This document shows, piece after piece, positions 16,659-25,381 of a stretch of DNA of 64,000 bases. The position numbers were made by a program, and so were the translations under genes. The notes under the pieces were generated by a model. That model was not told the origin of the DNA, ran no database searches, and was given only the letters and a program-made list of their open reading frames with translations. This DNA comes from Gloeocapsopsis dulcis (GTDB lineage Bacteria; Cyanobacteriota; Cyanobacteriia; Cyanobacteriales; Chroococcidiopsidaceae): assembly GCF_032163395.1 (NCBI RefSeq), contig NZ_CP119968.1, positions 3,870,001-3,934,000 of the forward strand, given 5' to 3'. Each line of letters begins with the position of its first letter. Positions within the stretch are counted from its first letter, which is position 1.

Positions 16659-17804
16659 TCATGCTAATGTTTGTGCTAAGACCTGTTGTATTCCTGATCT
16701 ACCTTGACGGTAGTTTTTAATTCCTGCCGCTACATGCTTACGTGCCATTAATGGATCGTTCAGGATATCTCTAATGATTGGGAGTAGCTGCTCGCGATTA
16801 AAGCATTCTATAGGAATCGAATACTCGCCTTGACCAATCTCCTGCATAAATCCTCGCACTTTGGAAGCATATTCTACTGCTATAACTGGTACACCTAATC
16901 CAGCGGATAGAATCAGTGAGTGGAGGCGCATACCGATTGTTAAATCTAACTGGCTAATTAGTTGGATCAGGTTTTGCAGCGATTCAAAATAGTGATGAAC
17001 AACGAATTGGTTTGAACAACGGCTGTAGCGGAGGATATTTAAGATACTGATGCGATCGTCATCAGTTGGATGATAGCCTGTCTTAAGAGCCTGAAAGGGG
17101 AAAAAGTGGATTGTGGCTCCATACTGTTCTGCTAAAAAATCTGCGATCGCTGCTATTTCCTGCTGGAATTTAAAATATGCATTTACATCTGTAGAGTACC
17201 CAGACTTAACTAATGGGCGAACCGCAATGCCAATTTGAATTGGTTGGTTAGCCAAGTGAGTTGTTGACTGAGGAGATAACTCTGGCAAGCCATGTAATGC
17301 CAGATCGCTCATAACATGAATATTTTTACGAACGCCCAGTTTTTCCAGTTGAGTTTTAGAATCTGCATCACGAACTGCCAAGAGATTGACTTGATCGAGA
17401 ACTTGAGGAATAATCTTCTGAGTCTCCTTTCTCCAGATTTCGCCAACACTAATTCCCAGAACGAGAGTGCGACGGCGAAGCCTAATTGCCTGCTGTAGGG
17501 GACGTAACCAGCGTTCTGCCTTGGAGTTGTTAACACTGTCCCGCAGCAAATCACCACCCCCTAGAATGAAGTACTGATTTTGAAGCAGTGTCAGGTTATA
17601 TTGAGCTTTGAACTCACCGCTTTGATAAGGAATTGCTTCAACAGAGTGACGGATTTTAGTGTCCTGAGTGTCCTTAGAAAAGACCGTAACTCGCCATTGA
17701 TCGTGCTCTTGCCGTAACAGCCTAAGCATCCCAGTCAGCATAGCTTCGTCGCCCAGATTATAGTTGCCATAGTATCCACAAATCAAAACTCTTTTTCTAG
17801 CCAT
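16659..17804 (-). CDS. csaB: Polysaccharide pyruvyl transferase family protein (CsaB-like)
   Basis: A 381-residue protein beginning RVLICGYYGNYNLGDEAML, the signature of the CsaB/WcaK family, with FILGGGDLLRDS, AVRDADSK and, towards the end, TIGMRLHSLILSAGLGVPVIA. Members attach pyruvate as a ketal to sugars of cell-wall or exported polysaccharides, using phosphoenolpyruvate. In cyanobacteria csaB homologues occur near surface-glycan genes. A strong ribosome site (AAGGAGGAAGT) precedes the ATG. The preceding gene ends 22 bases upstream, so the two are very likely co-transcribed. Confidence 0.87.
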   Translation of the reverse strand: MARKRVLICGYYGNYNLGDEAMLTGMLRLLRQEHDQWRVTVFSKDTQDTKIRHSVEAIPYQSGEFKAQYNLTLLQNQYFILGGGDLLRDSVNNSKAERWLRPLQQAIRLRRRTLVLGISVGEIWRKETQKIIPQVLDQVNLLAVRDADSKTQLEKLGVRKNIHVMSDLALHGLPELSPQSTTHLANQPIQIGIAVRPLVKSGYSTDVNAYFKFQQEIAAIADFLAEQYGATIHFFPFQALKTGYHPTDDDRISILNILRYSRCSNQFVVHHYFESLQNLIQLISQLDLTIGMRLHSLILSAGLGVPVIAVEYASKVRGFMQEIGQGEYSIPIECFNREQLLPIIRDILNDPLMARKHVAAGIKNYRQGRSGIQQVLAQTLA

Positions 17805-17826
17805 ACTTCCTCCTTACAACGAAAAC

Positions 17827-18726
17827 CTAAGCAACTGTCTCTTCTAGTTCATCTACTTCTGCTTTATGACTTTGTTTACATCTCAAAATCTCTAAAAGGT
17901 AACTATTTAGATTCTCGTGTGGCACTGTGAGAATTTCTCTAGCTCTAAAAAAATTATGTTCTACAATTTCTTTGGAGTATATGAGATTGTTTAAGGAGTC
18001 TTTTACAGAAAAATACTCAAAGCCATCATAGATGCTACATGGGTTTTCAACTATAGGAATTGCCCCACATAAGATAGATTCAAAAAAACGATAAGTCCAG
18101 GTATAATCGCCATCTGGACAGAGAACAAATTGTGAATTGGAAAGGAGATTATAATAATCCTCATCCCATACTTTTATGGGAAACTCTCGACCTCTAGTTG
18201 ATAAAAAAATGTAAAAACCTACATTTTGATAAATACGTCTGCGGTTATAATAATCGACTGTTTGCTTGTAAAAGCGTTGGAGTAGACTTTGTAAAGGTTG
18301 CTGATTACTCAAAAAAATGTTTTTATAACCAAATTTTTCTCTAGTCCAAGAATCTAAACATCGTTTTCTTTGTTCAGTCAATAAACCGCAAAATAAAAAG
18401 CGGATTTTTCGTTCCTTATTCCACTTGGCTCGGCATTTTATTACCATTTCATGCGGAAATATTAAAGGTTTTGTAAGCAAGCCTATCCTACACTGAGGTT
18501 TGGCGTGCGAGATAGTCACGTCGTCTTTAAGTAAGGGAATTCCTTGTATTCCGAGATGATATTTGACATTAAAATACTTACTTAAATGTTGTAAAACTTC
18601 TTCAGCCTCTGGTGGAAAATATACATCAAAATCTGACTCTAAAATTGCCCCATACAATCGAATTAACTGAATCTTATCTAGCGGAGCATCAAGCCCAATT
18701 TTTCCAAGAGAAACAACTTTGCTCAT
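17827..18726 (-). CDS. Exostosin-like glycosyltransferase (GT47-type)
   Basis: A 299-residue soluble protein. The region SNSQFVLCPDGDYTWTYRFF, followed by ESILCGAIPIV, is the donor-binding pattern of exostosin/GT47-like glycosyltransferases. The N-terminal half is less conserved. The ATG at 18726 follows TAGGAGAAAAT. It lies immediately upstream of csaB (22-base gap) and a GT2, forming a three-gene sugar operon. The sugar and acceptor are unknown. The last residues (EVDELEETVA) are acidic and probably disordered. Confidence 0.72.
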   Translation of the reverse strand: MSKVVSLGKIGLDAPLDKIQLIRLYGAILESDFDVYFPPEAEEVLQHLSKYFNVKYHLGIQGIPLLKDDVTISHAKPQCRIGLLTKPLIFPHEMVIKCRAKWNKERKIRFLFCGLLTEQRKRCLDSWTREKFGYKNIFLSNQQPLQSLLQRFYKQTVDYYNRRRIYQNVGFYIFLSTRGREFPIKVWDEDYYNLLSNSQFVLCPDGDYTWTYRFFESILCGAIPIVENPCSIYDGFEYFSVKDSLNNLIYSKEIVEHNFFRAREILTVPHENLNSYLLEILRCKQSHKAEVDELEETVA

Positions 18727-19068
18727 AATATTTTCTCCTACAAAACGAATTCAATTTTAGGTAAAAATTCTCTTTCGCTTGTCATAAATTAGGCTAGTAG
18801 AATGATATTTTTACTTACTCCACTTTACCAAAAGCTCTTGTTGCGCTAGCTGTTCTACAATTCGCTCCTGCTGCAGTACTATTGCTCTGCCTGCTCAAAC
18901 AAAAATATCCTACAAATTACTAACAAAAAACTTTGAATTTTAAACCAGCAATTACTAAGAGAGGTTAGTAAGAAGCAGACTACTAGTCATAAAATAGCTT
19001 AATTGTATTTAGATATACTTAGCTACAATTCGCCTTCAGCTCTTGCAAACAAGTTTATTAACACCTGA
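18727..19068. other. Intergenic region with no gene seen
   Basis: 342 AT-rich bases between the exostosin-like gene and the FkbM gene, both on the minus strand. No ORF, tRNA or clear terminator is visible. It should hold the promoter of the three-gene sugar operon. Confidence 0.5.
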
Positions 19069-19941
19069 TTAAGCTCTAAGACAAAGTAAGTTTTGTACCT
19101 TTCTGGAAGAATCTTCAAATGGTGGAACAAGTTCACCATCCTCTTTTATTGCTTTAGGTACAAAGCCTAAAGCTTCTAGTTGAGCAATAAGCTCCTCTGC
19201 ACTATACCCACCAGCCTCAAGAGCCTCGGGATTCAGCTCAACCACCATCACTAGTTCTGGGTTTCTATAAATTGTATCCATCATCCCAGTTAAGACTTTA
19301 GGCTCCACGCCCTCAACATCCATCTTCACGAACCCCACTAGTGGGTGATTCAGATTTGCCATGTATGCATCGACTGTGGTACTTCTAACCCTAACGCTTC
19401 CTTCTTGATTCTGAGTAAATTCTTTGTTCAGGCTATGTGTAGTATTTCCCTTAGAGATAAACAGATCTACCTCTCCAATCTCATCTGAGAGTGCAACGCA
19501 AACTGGCTCTGCAACATGGCATCCTCGAGCTTTAATATTGTGCAGTAGTAATGGATAGTTTTCGGGACAGGGTTCAAAGGCAATTACTTTTCCGCTCGGT
19601 CCAACTAAGTCAGAAAATAACCAGGTGAAATAGCCGATATGAGCGCCTATATCTAAGACAACCATACCTGGTTTAACTAGCTGCTGACACCATTGAACCG
19701 TTTCGTATTCGTGCCACTGCATAATCATCTCCCAACGCCAGCGCCATGTCCACCACCAACCACCAGTCACTCGAGATGGAAATTGCACGTCCAGCGTTTT
19801 AGTTCCTACAATTACTAGTGTTTTAATAAAATATCTAAATGCTATGCGGTATACAGAAAAACGATTAGTATAGCGTGAATAGGCGTTTAGTAGACGTAAA
19901 TACAGCCTATGAATAAACGATGTTCTAATAGTTATAGTCAT
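19069..19941 (-). CDS. FkbM-family SAM-dependent methyltransferase
   Basis: A 290-residue protein. MVVLDIGAHIGYFTWLFSDL is SAM-binding motif I, IAFEPCPENYPLL supplies the ribose-binding acidic residue, and VGFVKMDVEGVEPKVLTGM is the MDVEG signature of FkbM methyltransferases, which O-methylate sugars or polyketides. A basic, partly hydrophobic N terminus of about 55 residues precedes the fold. It is separated from the sugar operon by 342 bases and faces the SBBP gene. A role in methylating the local glycan or lipid is inferred from position. Confidence 0.88.
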   Translation of the reverse strand: MTITIRTSFIHRLYLRLLNAYSRYTNRFSVYRIAFRYFIKTLVIVGTKTLDVQFPSRVTGGWWWTWRWRWEMIMQWHEYETVQWCQQLVKPGMVVLDIGAHIGYFTWLFSDLVGPSGKVIAFEPCPENYPLLLHNIKARGCHVAEPVCVALSDEIGEVDLFISKGNTTHSLNKEFTQNQEGSVRVRSTTVDAYMANLNHPLVGFVKMDVEGVEPKVLTGMMDTIYRNPELVMVVELNPEALEAGGYSAEELIAQLEALGFVPKAIKEDGELVPPFEDSSRKVQNLLCLRA

Positions 19942-20523
19942 AAATTTCTATTTTTAGTTTTCTAGTATTAGAGTTTGACATAATTAGAAATTTAGCTGCT
20001 GGGTGAAAGAGGCTAGGTAAGAGCCATAATCAGATCCATCACCCTCAAAGTTATTGTTTTTTTGAAGCTAGATCTGCGTTGATTAGGTGGGCAAACTTAG
20101 CTTGCATAGGGGTAGATAAGACAACCGTTTTTTTTATTTGAAGCTCCCAAGAAAAACAACTCATACTTTAGGATATGTACTACTACTATCCTCCAATTAA
20201 GGCTAAAGCTTGTCAATGCATAAAAGTTCAGGCGTTAGTATCAACATGAAAGTATGCGTGACTGTTGTTTAAAGTATGAACTTTTCTGTATAGACAACAT
20301 TAGTGGTGGGCACTTAGATAGTACTGAGAGTATTACTTTAGTTTTCTCTAAATTTTTACTTTCATTTCTCAATTGATTTATAGAGATTAGAACGATCATT
20401 AGTGACAGCATCCCTAACCAAATACTTTGATTTGGTATTCAAAATGTTGTCTGTTTGACAACACCGACAAATTAGTGCAACTAAGAAACTTTAACTTATA
20501 GCTTGTAACAAGAGGAAATTGTA
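19942..20523. other. Divergent intergenic region between FkbM and SBBP genes
   Basis: About 580 bases with start codons pointing outward on both sides, so it must contain both promoters. I see AT-rich tracts, including a run of T at about 20130, but no convincing operator or RNA structure. An ORF at 20414-20620 (minus) overlaps the SBBP start and is rejected. Confidence 0.5.
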
Positions 20524-22401
20524 GTGAGTAACCCAAGTAAATCAACAGAAAATGAACTCCTTGAAGCATTAACCCAAAAATACTTACCTGAAGATGATTT
20601 TGATACATCGCTACAAACAATCATCCAAAACCAAGGAAGTAATACTAACAATATTAATATCCCGCAGGTTAGTTTAAATTTGTATACTCCTGGCAGCGAT
20701 CTTGCTGCTGGGTTTAGACAAAATCAAATAATTGCCGGTCGCTCTGGAAATGATGTCCTTATTGGTCTAGATCCTGTTGCTAATAATCCTGGTCAACTAC
20801 AATTCGATGTCTTGCTCGCAGACTTTGAAATACCAGGTCTATCTCCAAGTCCATCCCGTAGTTTCGCAAACAAATTCTTTTTGGGTGATTGGCAACAACC
20901 CTACTACGCTAACAATGGTATCTACGACTTTGCTGTAGCTTTGAACTTCAATCCTAGTCAGGATGTGATCCAGCTACACGGTACAGCAGCAGATTACCAA
21001 TTGGTTGAATCGAGCCTTGGAACAGCAATATCGTTCCAGCAGGGAAATAACTCTGACTTCGTTGCTTTTGTGCCTCTTGTTTCTGATTTGAGTTTAAACA
21101 GTAACTATTTCCAGTTTGTAGGGGATACCCCACCAGAAGGACCAGTACTCAATAAAGCTCAGCAACTTGGAACTAGTAAGTTTGACATCGCAAGTGGCGT
21201 GTCTACAGATGGAAATGGAAATGTCTATTTAGTAGGAGGTACCACTGGTAACCTAGGCACCATTCCAGGTAGCGACAGCAATGCAGGTTCCCGTGATGCT
21301 TGGGTAGCAAGATACAACAGCGATGGCAGTCTGGCAGGAATTGTACAGTTTGGTAGTTCCGAGTTTGACACGGCATATGACATCGCCACTGACCAAGAAG
21401 GAAACTCTTATATAACTGGTAGTACCCAGGGCAATTTAGCTGGACCTTTGCAGTCAGCAAGCTCTGATACTTGGGTAGCCAAGTTTGATAGTCAGGGGAA
21501 CCAGGAGTGGATTCAACAGTATGGAACCGATATTATCAATACTTCTTTGGCTATTGATATTGATGACGATGGCAATGTCTACCAGGCAGGGTTCACTGTC
21601 AAAGCGGGAGGATCAATAATTGGTTATCAAGATGATTTCTGGGTGACTAAGTATGACAATGAGGGCAACCGTTTGTGGTTTAGTGAGTTTGGCGATCCTA
21701 ACTCTTTTGATGAATGTTATGGCATTGCTGTCGATAGTCAAGGTAATAGCTACCTCACAGGATGGACTTTGGGAAACTTGGCAGGAGAAGGGAATGCTGG
21801 CTCCTACGATGCTTGGGTGGCTAAATATGACACTAATGGGAACCAGCAGTGGGTTCAACAGTTTGGGACTAGTGATTACGAATTCTCTTGGGATATTGCT
21901 GTCGATAGTCAGGGCAATAGCTATGCTACAGGATGGACTTTGGGAGACTTGGGAGGAGAAGGGAATGCTGGTTCCTACGATGCTTGGATAGCTAAATATG
22001 ACACTAATGGGAACCAGCAGTGGATTGAACAGTTTGGTGGTAGTGGTGCTGATGAAGCCTTCGCAATAGATATTGACGCATATGACAATATCTTCGTAAC
22101 AGGTTATACCGACGGTGCCTTGGAGGGCGTTAACAAGGGTGAGAAAGATGCTTGGGTAGTTAAGTACAACACTGATGGAGACCAAGTGTGGACTCAACAG
22201 TTTGGCACTCCTAACTCTGATTTTAGCGGTTCTATTGCTGCTAATAACGCTGGTAGCCTCTTCGTTGTAGGAAATACTGATGGCTCGCTTGGAGGTACCA
22301 ATGCTGGTTCTTGGGATGGCTGGTTAGCCAAGCTCAATTCAAATTCAGGAGGAGCTTTGCAAGACTTTACGGCTCCTGGAAACTCAGCCGCTTTGGTATA
22401 A
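20524..22401 (+). CDS. SBBP beta-propeller repeat protein, probable type I secretion cargo
   Basis: A 625-residue acidic protein with no Sec signal. Residues 50-200 resemble RTX-linked proteins (AGRSGNDVLIGLD, NKFFLGDWQQPYYANNG, DVIQLHGTAADYQLV). From about 215 there are seven SBBP repeats, each with a core like DAWVAKYDTNGNQQWVQQFG and a GNSYLTGWT segment, enough for one seven-bladed propeller. Repeats four and five are almost identical in DNA. The start is GTG at 20524, after AAGAGGAAATT. Lack of a signal peptide, the RTX-like segment and the HlyB/HlyD-type genes downstream suggest secretion by a type I system. Function is unknown; it may be a surface or carrier protein. Confidence 0.83.
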   Translation: MSNPSKSTENELLEALTQKYLPEDDFDTSLQTIIQNQGSNTNNINIPQVSLNLYTPGSDLAAGFRQNQIIAGRSGNDVLIGLDPVANNPGQLQFDVLLADFEIPGLSPSPSRSFANKFFLGDWQQPYYANNGIYDFAVALNFNPSQDVIQLHGTAADYQLVESSLGTAISFQQGNNSDFVAFVPLVSDLSLNSNYFQFVGDTPPEGPVLNKAQQLGTSKFDIASGVSTDGNGNVYLVGGTTGNLGTIPGSDSNAGSRDAWVARYNSDGSLAGIVQFGSSEFDTAYDIATDQEGNSYITGSTQGNLAGPLQSASSDTWVAKFDSQGNQEWIQQYGTDIINTSLAIDIDDDGNVYQAGFTVKAGGSIIGYQDDFWVTKYDNEGNRLWFSEFGDPNSFDECYGIAVDSQGNSYLTGWTLGNLAGEGNAGSYDAWVAKYDTNGNQQWVQQFGTSDYEFSWDIAVDSQGNSYATGWTLGDLGGEGNAGSYDAWIAKYDTNGNQQWIEQFGGSGADEAFAIDIDAYDNIFVTGYTDGALEGVNKGEKDAWVVKYNTDGDQVWTQQFGTPNSDFSGSIAANNAGSLFVVGNTDGSLGGTNAGSWDGWLAKLNSNSGGALQDFTAPGNSAALV

Positions 22402-22410
22402 AGTATATCG

Positions 22411-22440
22411 AGCTGAGATACCTGGATGTCGATCTCAGCT
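22411..22440 (+). terminator. Hairpin downstream of the SBBP gene
   Basis: AGCTGAGAT and ATCTCAGCT form a 9 bp stem with a 12-base loop, 10 bases after the SBBP stop. A second small hairpin (CTTTCC/GGAAAG) follows near 22460. There is no U-tract, so this may be a terminator, attenuator or mRNA-stabilising structure. Confidence 0.45.
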
Positions 22441-22645
22441 TGATGTGCCTGAGTCAACTTTCCTTTAAGGAAAGGTAGTCATTGACCAAAATATTGCTTT
22501 TGTCTCAATCCTAAAGCGAAGTGCTGACATATTATTAAGTCCCAAATTAAAGCACTTCTAAAGTGTCTAACAGGAAAAGGCAGTTAATGCGATCTTTGCT
22601 GCCCAACTTCCTCTCACATTTTTCAGTAGTAGGACTTTAATTGCT

Positions 22646-23266
22646 ATGCAAAGTAGTACGAGCTTTATGCAACAAAAAATTCTCCTGCCAAGAAGACAAG
22701 TAACAACCTCAACCATGAGGAGCGATCTGCAACAATTCTTAAGTTGTACTCTCATAGATCCATCTACTCTAAGTACTTTTCAAAAGATTCTACTGACAAC
22801 CGATGGAACGATAACGCATATATTGGAAGTATGTTTACTTGAAGCAATTCAGGTAGTTAAATTATCAGAAGAAATAGTTTTGCTAACGCGGGATATTCCA
22901 TTTGTAGAGCTAACACAAGAAACAGAGATAATTGACAGAAAAGTACTACTCAGGGGAAAAACAAGTGGTAAGAATTTTATTTACGCGGAATCAGTAATTT
23001 TTCCTGAAAGACTAGATGAAAAGTTTAGAGATAAATTACTGAGAACCAAAACTCCAATTGGGCAAATTTGGTTTGATTGCAGAGTTGAAACATTTAAAGA
23101 AATTTTTAATTCTGGCAAAGAGCCTGCTAATGACTTAGCTAGTTATTTTAATATTCAATCAGAATCTAATCTTCTCTTCCGTACATATGGAGTATTTTCA
23201 AAACAGCAACTTATAATGCTGATTACTGAAAAATTTCCCGAACACTACTTTACTGAAGCTTGCTAA
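22646..23266 (+). CDS. Chorismate lyase of the DUF98/UbiC-like family
   Basis: A 206-residue protein. The blocks DRKVLLRGKTSG (97-108), KTPIGQIW (135-142), and LFRTYGVFS with MLITEKFPEHY near the end match the DUF98 chorismate pyruvate-lyase family. Mycobacterial Rv2949c is the known example and supplies 4-hydroxybenzoate for phenolic glycolipids. The reaction splits chorismate into 4-hydroxybenzoate and pyruvate in the cytosol. Next comes an AMP ligase (55-base gap), then a carrier protein, the same logic as Rv2949c and FadD22. Cyanobacteria also use such an enzyme for plastoquinone, so a primary role is possible, but the neighbours favour secondary metabolism. The ribosome site is weak. Confidence 0.78.
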   Translation: MQSSTSFMQQKILLPRRQVTTSTMRSDLQQFLSCTLIDPSTLSTFQKILLTTDGTITHILEVCLLEAIQVVKLSEEIVLLTRDIPFVELTQETEIIDRKVLLRGKTSGKNFIYAESVIFPERLDEKFRDKLLRTKTPIGQIWFDCRVETFKEIFNSGKEPANDLASYFNIQSESNLLFRTYGVFSKQQLIMLITEKFPEHYFTEAC

Positions 23267-23321
23267 ATTAAAAGATTAAGTATTAGTAATAATAATTATT
23301 TTTGCAAATAAGAGAAGTCGA

Positions 23322-24860
23322 ATGTTAGCACAAGCTTTAGCTACCACTGTCAAAAAGCATCCTGAAAAAACTGCTGTCGTCTATAATAATTTGAGAATTA
23401 GCTATGCGGAGCTTTATTCTAATGCCAGAGGTTTATGTGAAGGTTTAAATTCAATTGGTATCGATCAAGGTGACTGTATTGCAGTCATTCTGCCGAACTG
23501 TCCTGAATTTATTATTAGCTTTTATGCTGCTGCTAGACTAAAAGCTATTATTTTACCACTCAATCACCTCTTTAAAGAAGATGAAATCTACTACTATATT
23601 AACGACAGTAATGTTTGTGTAATTATTACTGATACTAAGCAACTAGATGTCTGCCGTAGAATAATTAAAACAACAGGTAAGAAAATAAAGCTAATTATTA
23701 TTGATGGTGTTCAGGAGTCGATAATAAATTTCTATGACCTAATTCTACAAGTCCCAGAAGTACCGGCAAATGAAGAGAATTGTCTACCTTTTGAAGAGAA
23801 TTTACTTTATCAATATTCATCAGGTTCGACTGGTAAACCGAAAAAAATATGTAGGACTCAAAAGAACTTATTCCACGAAGTTAATAACTTCACAGCAACA
23901 GTTGGTCTAACCTCAGCAGATAATATTCTATGTGTAGTACCTCTGTATCACGCCTATGGTTTAGGTACGTGTCTATTAGCTGCCGTCTATAACGGCGCTA
24001 CTTTGGTCATGTTAGAGCAGTTTTTACAAAATGGCACTCCGACTGAACTACCATTTATGTTTAGATGTTCAAGAGTTCTAGAACTGATGGTAAAAGAGCA
24101 AATTACTATTTGCCCTGCTGTACCTTATGTTTTTGAAGCTTTAGTGCAAGCACCTGTGGACGCTCGCGTAGATTTATCGACTTTGAGATTATGCATTTCT
24201 GCAGGTAATTTTCTACCAAAAAGTGTTTTTGATAAGTTTCTCCAGAAGTTCAATGTTCCAGTTAGACAATTGTACGGTTGTACAGAAGCAGGCTCTATTG
24301 CAATAAATTTAGACAATCAACTAGAAAAGACCTATAATTCAGTAGGTTTTCCCATGAAAAATGTAAGCCTAAAGATTGTTGATGATGAGGGCAAAGAACT
24401 ACCTGTTGACGTGAGTGGCGAGGTAGTAATTGCAAGCCAAGCACTTGCTAGTGGTTATCATAATACATCAAAACTAAGCCAACAGGCATTTAAGGAAGGT
24501 TGGTTTTTAACTGGTGATTTAGGAAAAAAAGACAAGTTTGGTCGTTTGTATATCACTGGTAGAAAAAAAATATTGATTGATACAGGAGGTCGCAAGGTTA
24601 ATCCTCTAGAAATTGAGGATGTTCTCATGACTCATCCTGAAGTAAAAGAAGTAGTTGTTATTGGAGTCAAAGATCCAAATGCTAGAGAAGTTATTAAAGC
24701 CGTTATTGTAAAGAATGACTTAGGTAATTGTGAAGAGCAAGACATTATATCTTACTGTAAAGAACGTTTTGCTGAGTTTAAAATTCCAAGAATTATTGAA
24801 TTTCGTAACAAAATCCCCAGAAATTCTTTAGGTAAAGTTTTAAGAAAAGATTTGGTTTAG
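23322..24860 (+). CDS. Aryl/acyl-AMP ligase, probably for 4-hydroxybenzoate
   Basis: A 512-residue ANL adenylation enzyme. The ATP loop is YSSGSTGKPKKICR (165-178). VPLYHAYGLGT, QLYGCTEAGS and WFLTGDLGKKDKFGRLYITGR are the expected core motifs, and the C-terminal catalytic lysine is in PRNSLGKVLRK. It is shorter than the FAAL and lacks FAAL blocks; it resembles benzoate-CoA ligase and FadD22-type enzymes. Placed between a chorismate lyase and a free carrier protein, it probably activates 4-hydroxybenzoate and loads the carrier at 25088. Substrate is inferred from context. It has more A/T-rich codons than the downstream NRPS gene. Confidence 0.82.
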   Translation: MLAQALATTVKKHPEKTAVVYNNLRISYAELYSNARGLCEGLNSIGIDQGDCIAVILPNCPEFIISFYAAARLKAIILPLNHLFKEDEIYYYINDSNVCVIITDTKQLDVCRRIIKTTGKKIKLIIIDGVQESIINFYDLILQVPEVPANEENCLPFEENLLYQYSSGSTGKPKKICRTQKNLFHEVNNFTATVGLTSADNILCVVPLYHAYGLGTCLLAAVYNGATLVMLEQFLQNGTPTELPFMFRCSRVLELMVKEQITICPAVPYVFEALVQAPVDARVDLSTLRLCISAGNFLPKSVFDKFLQKFNVPVRQLYGCTEAGSIAINLDNQLEKTYNSVGFPMKNVSLKIVDDEGKELPVDVSGEVVIASQALASGYHNTSKLSQQAFKEGWFLTGDLGKKDKFGRLYITGRKKILIDTGGRKVNPLEIEDVLMTHPEVKEVVVIGVKDPNAREVIKAVIVKNDLGNCEEQDIISYCKERFAEFKIPRIIEFRNKIPRNSLGKVLRKDLV

Positions 24861-25087
24861 ATATAAATAATTTTAGATTTGTTTATCTGCAGAAAAAACT
24901 ATCCATGTCCAAATATATGCGAAGGTAGCTGAAAAATTTATAGTAAGTTGCGTAATTGTAAGATAGTACTTTCTGAAATCTAGATTCGACTTTACTAGCC
25001 ATGAGGAACAGGCGTTGTTAACTATATTTGTAGCTAAATAAGTTGACTAATGTCTGACTAATTTAACAGTTAAGCTAGGTGAAAAAT

Positions 25088-25345
25088 ATGATTGTAGAAG
25101 AAGTAAAGCAAAAAGCTCAAGATGTAATTTTAGCACTTTTACCAGATACTAACTACGAAGTTCCACTATTGGATGACAGTGATATTTTTACTCTAGGATT
25201 GGACTCTATTAATGCAATGGCACTTATTTTCAATTTGCAAGATACCTTTGATATTAAATTTGAAACAAGTGAAATTAACTTTGACAATTTTCGGACATTT
25301 ACAGATATTGTTGATTTGATAACGAGGAAAAAAGAAAAGACCTAA
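25088..25345 (+). CDS. Free acyl/aryl carrier protein
   Basis: An 85-residue carrier protein with the phosphopantetheine serine in LGLDSINAMALIF. The rest (DTFDIKFETSEINFDNFRT) follows the four-helix pattern of ACPs. I chose ATG 25088 over GTG 25079 because AGGTG lies at a better distance. It sits between the aryl-AMP ligase and the C-PCP-TE protein, so it is the likely carrier of the activated aryl group. It is unrelated in detail to the ACP at 12364. Confidence 0.88.
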   Translation: MIVEEVKQKAQDVILALLPDTNYEVPLLDDSDIFTLGLDSINAMALIFNLQDTFDIKFETSEINFDNFRTFTDIVDLITRKKEKT

Positions 25346-25381
25346 CATCGTATTTCGTAACACCCTTGCTGTTATCTATGG

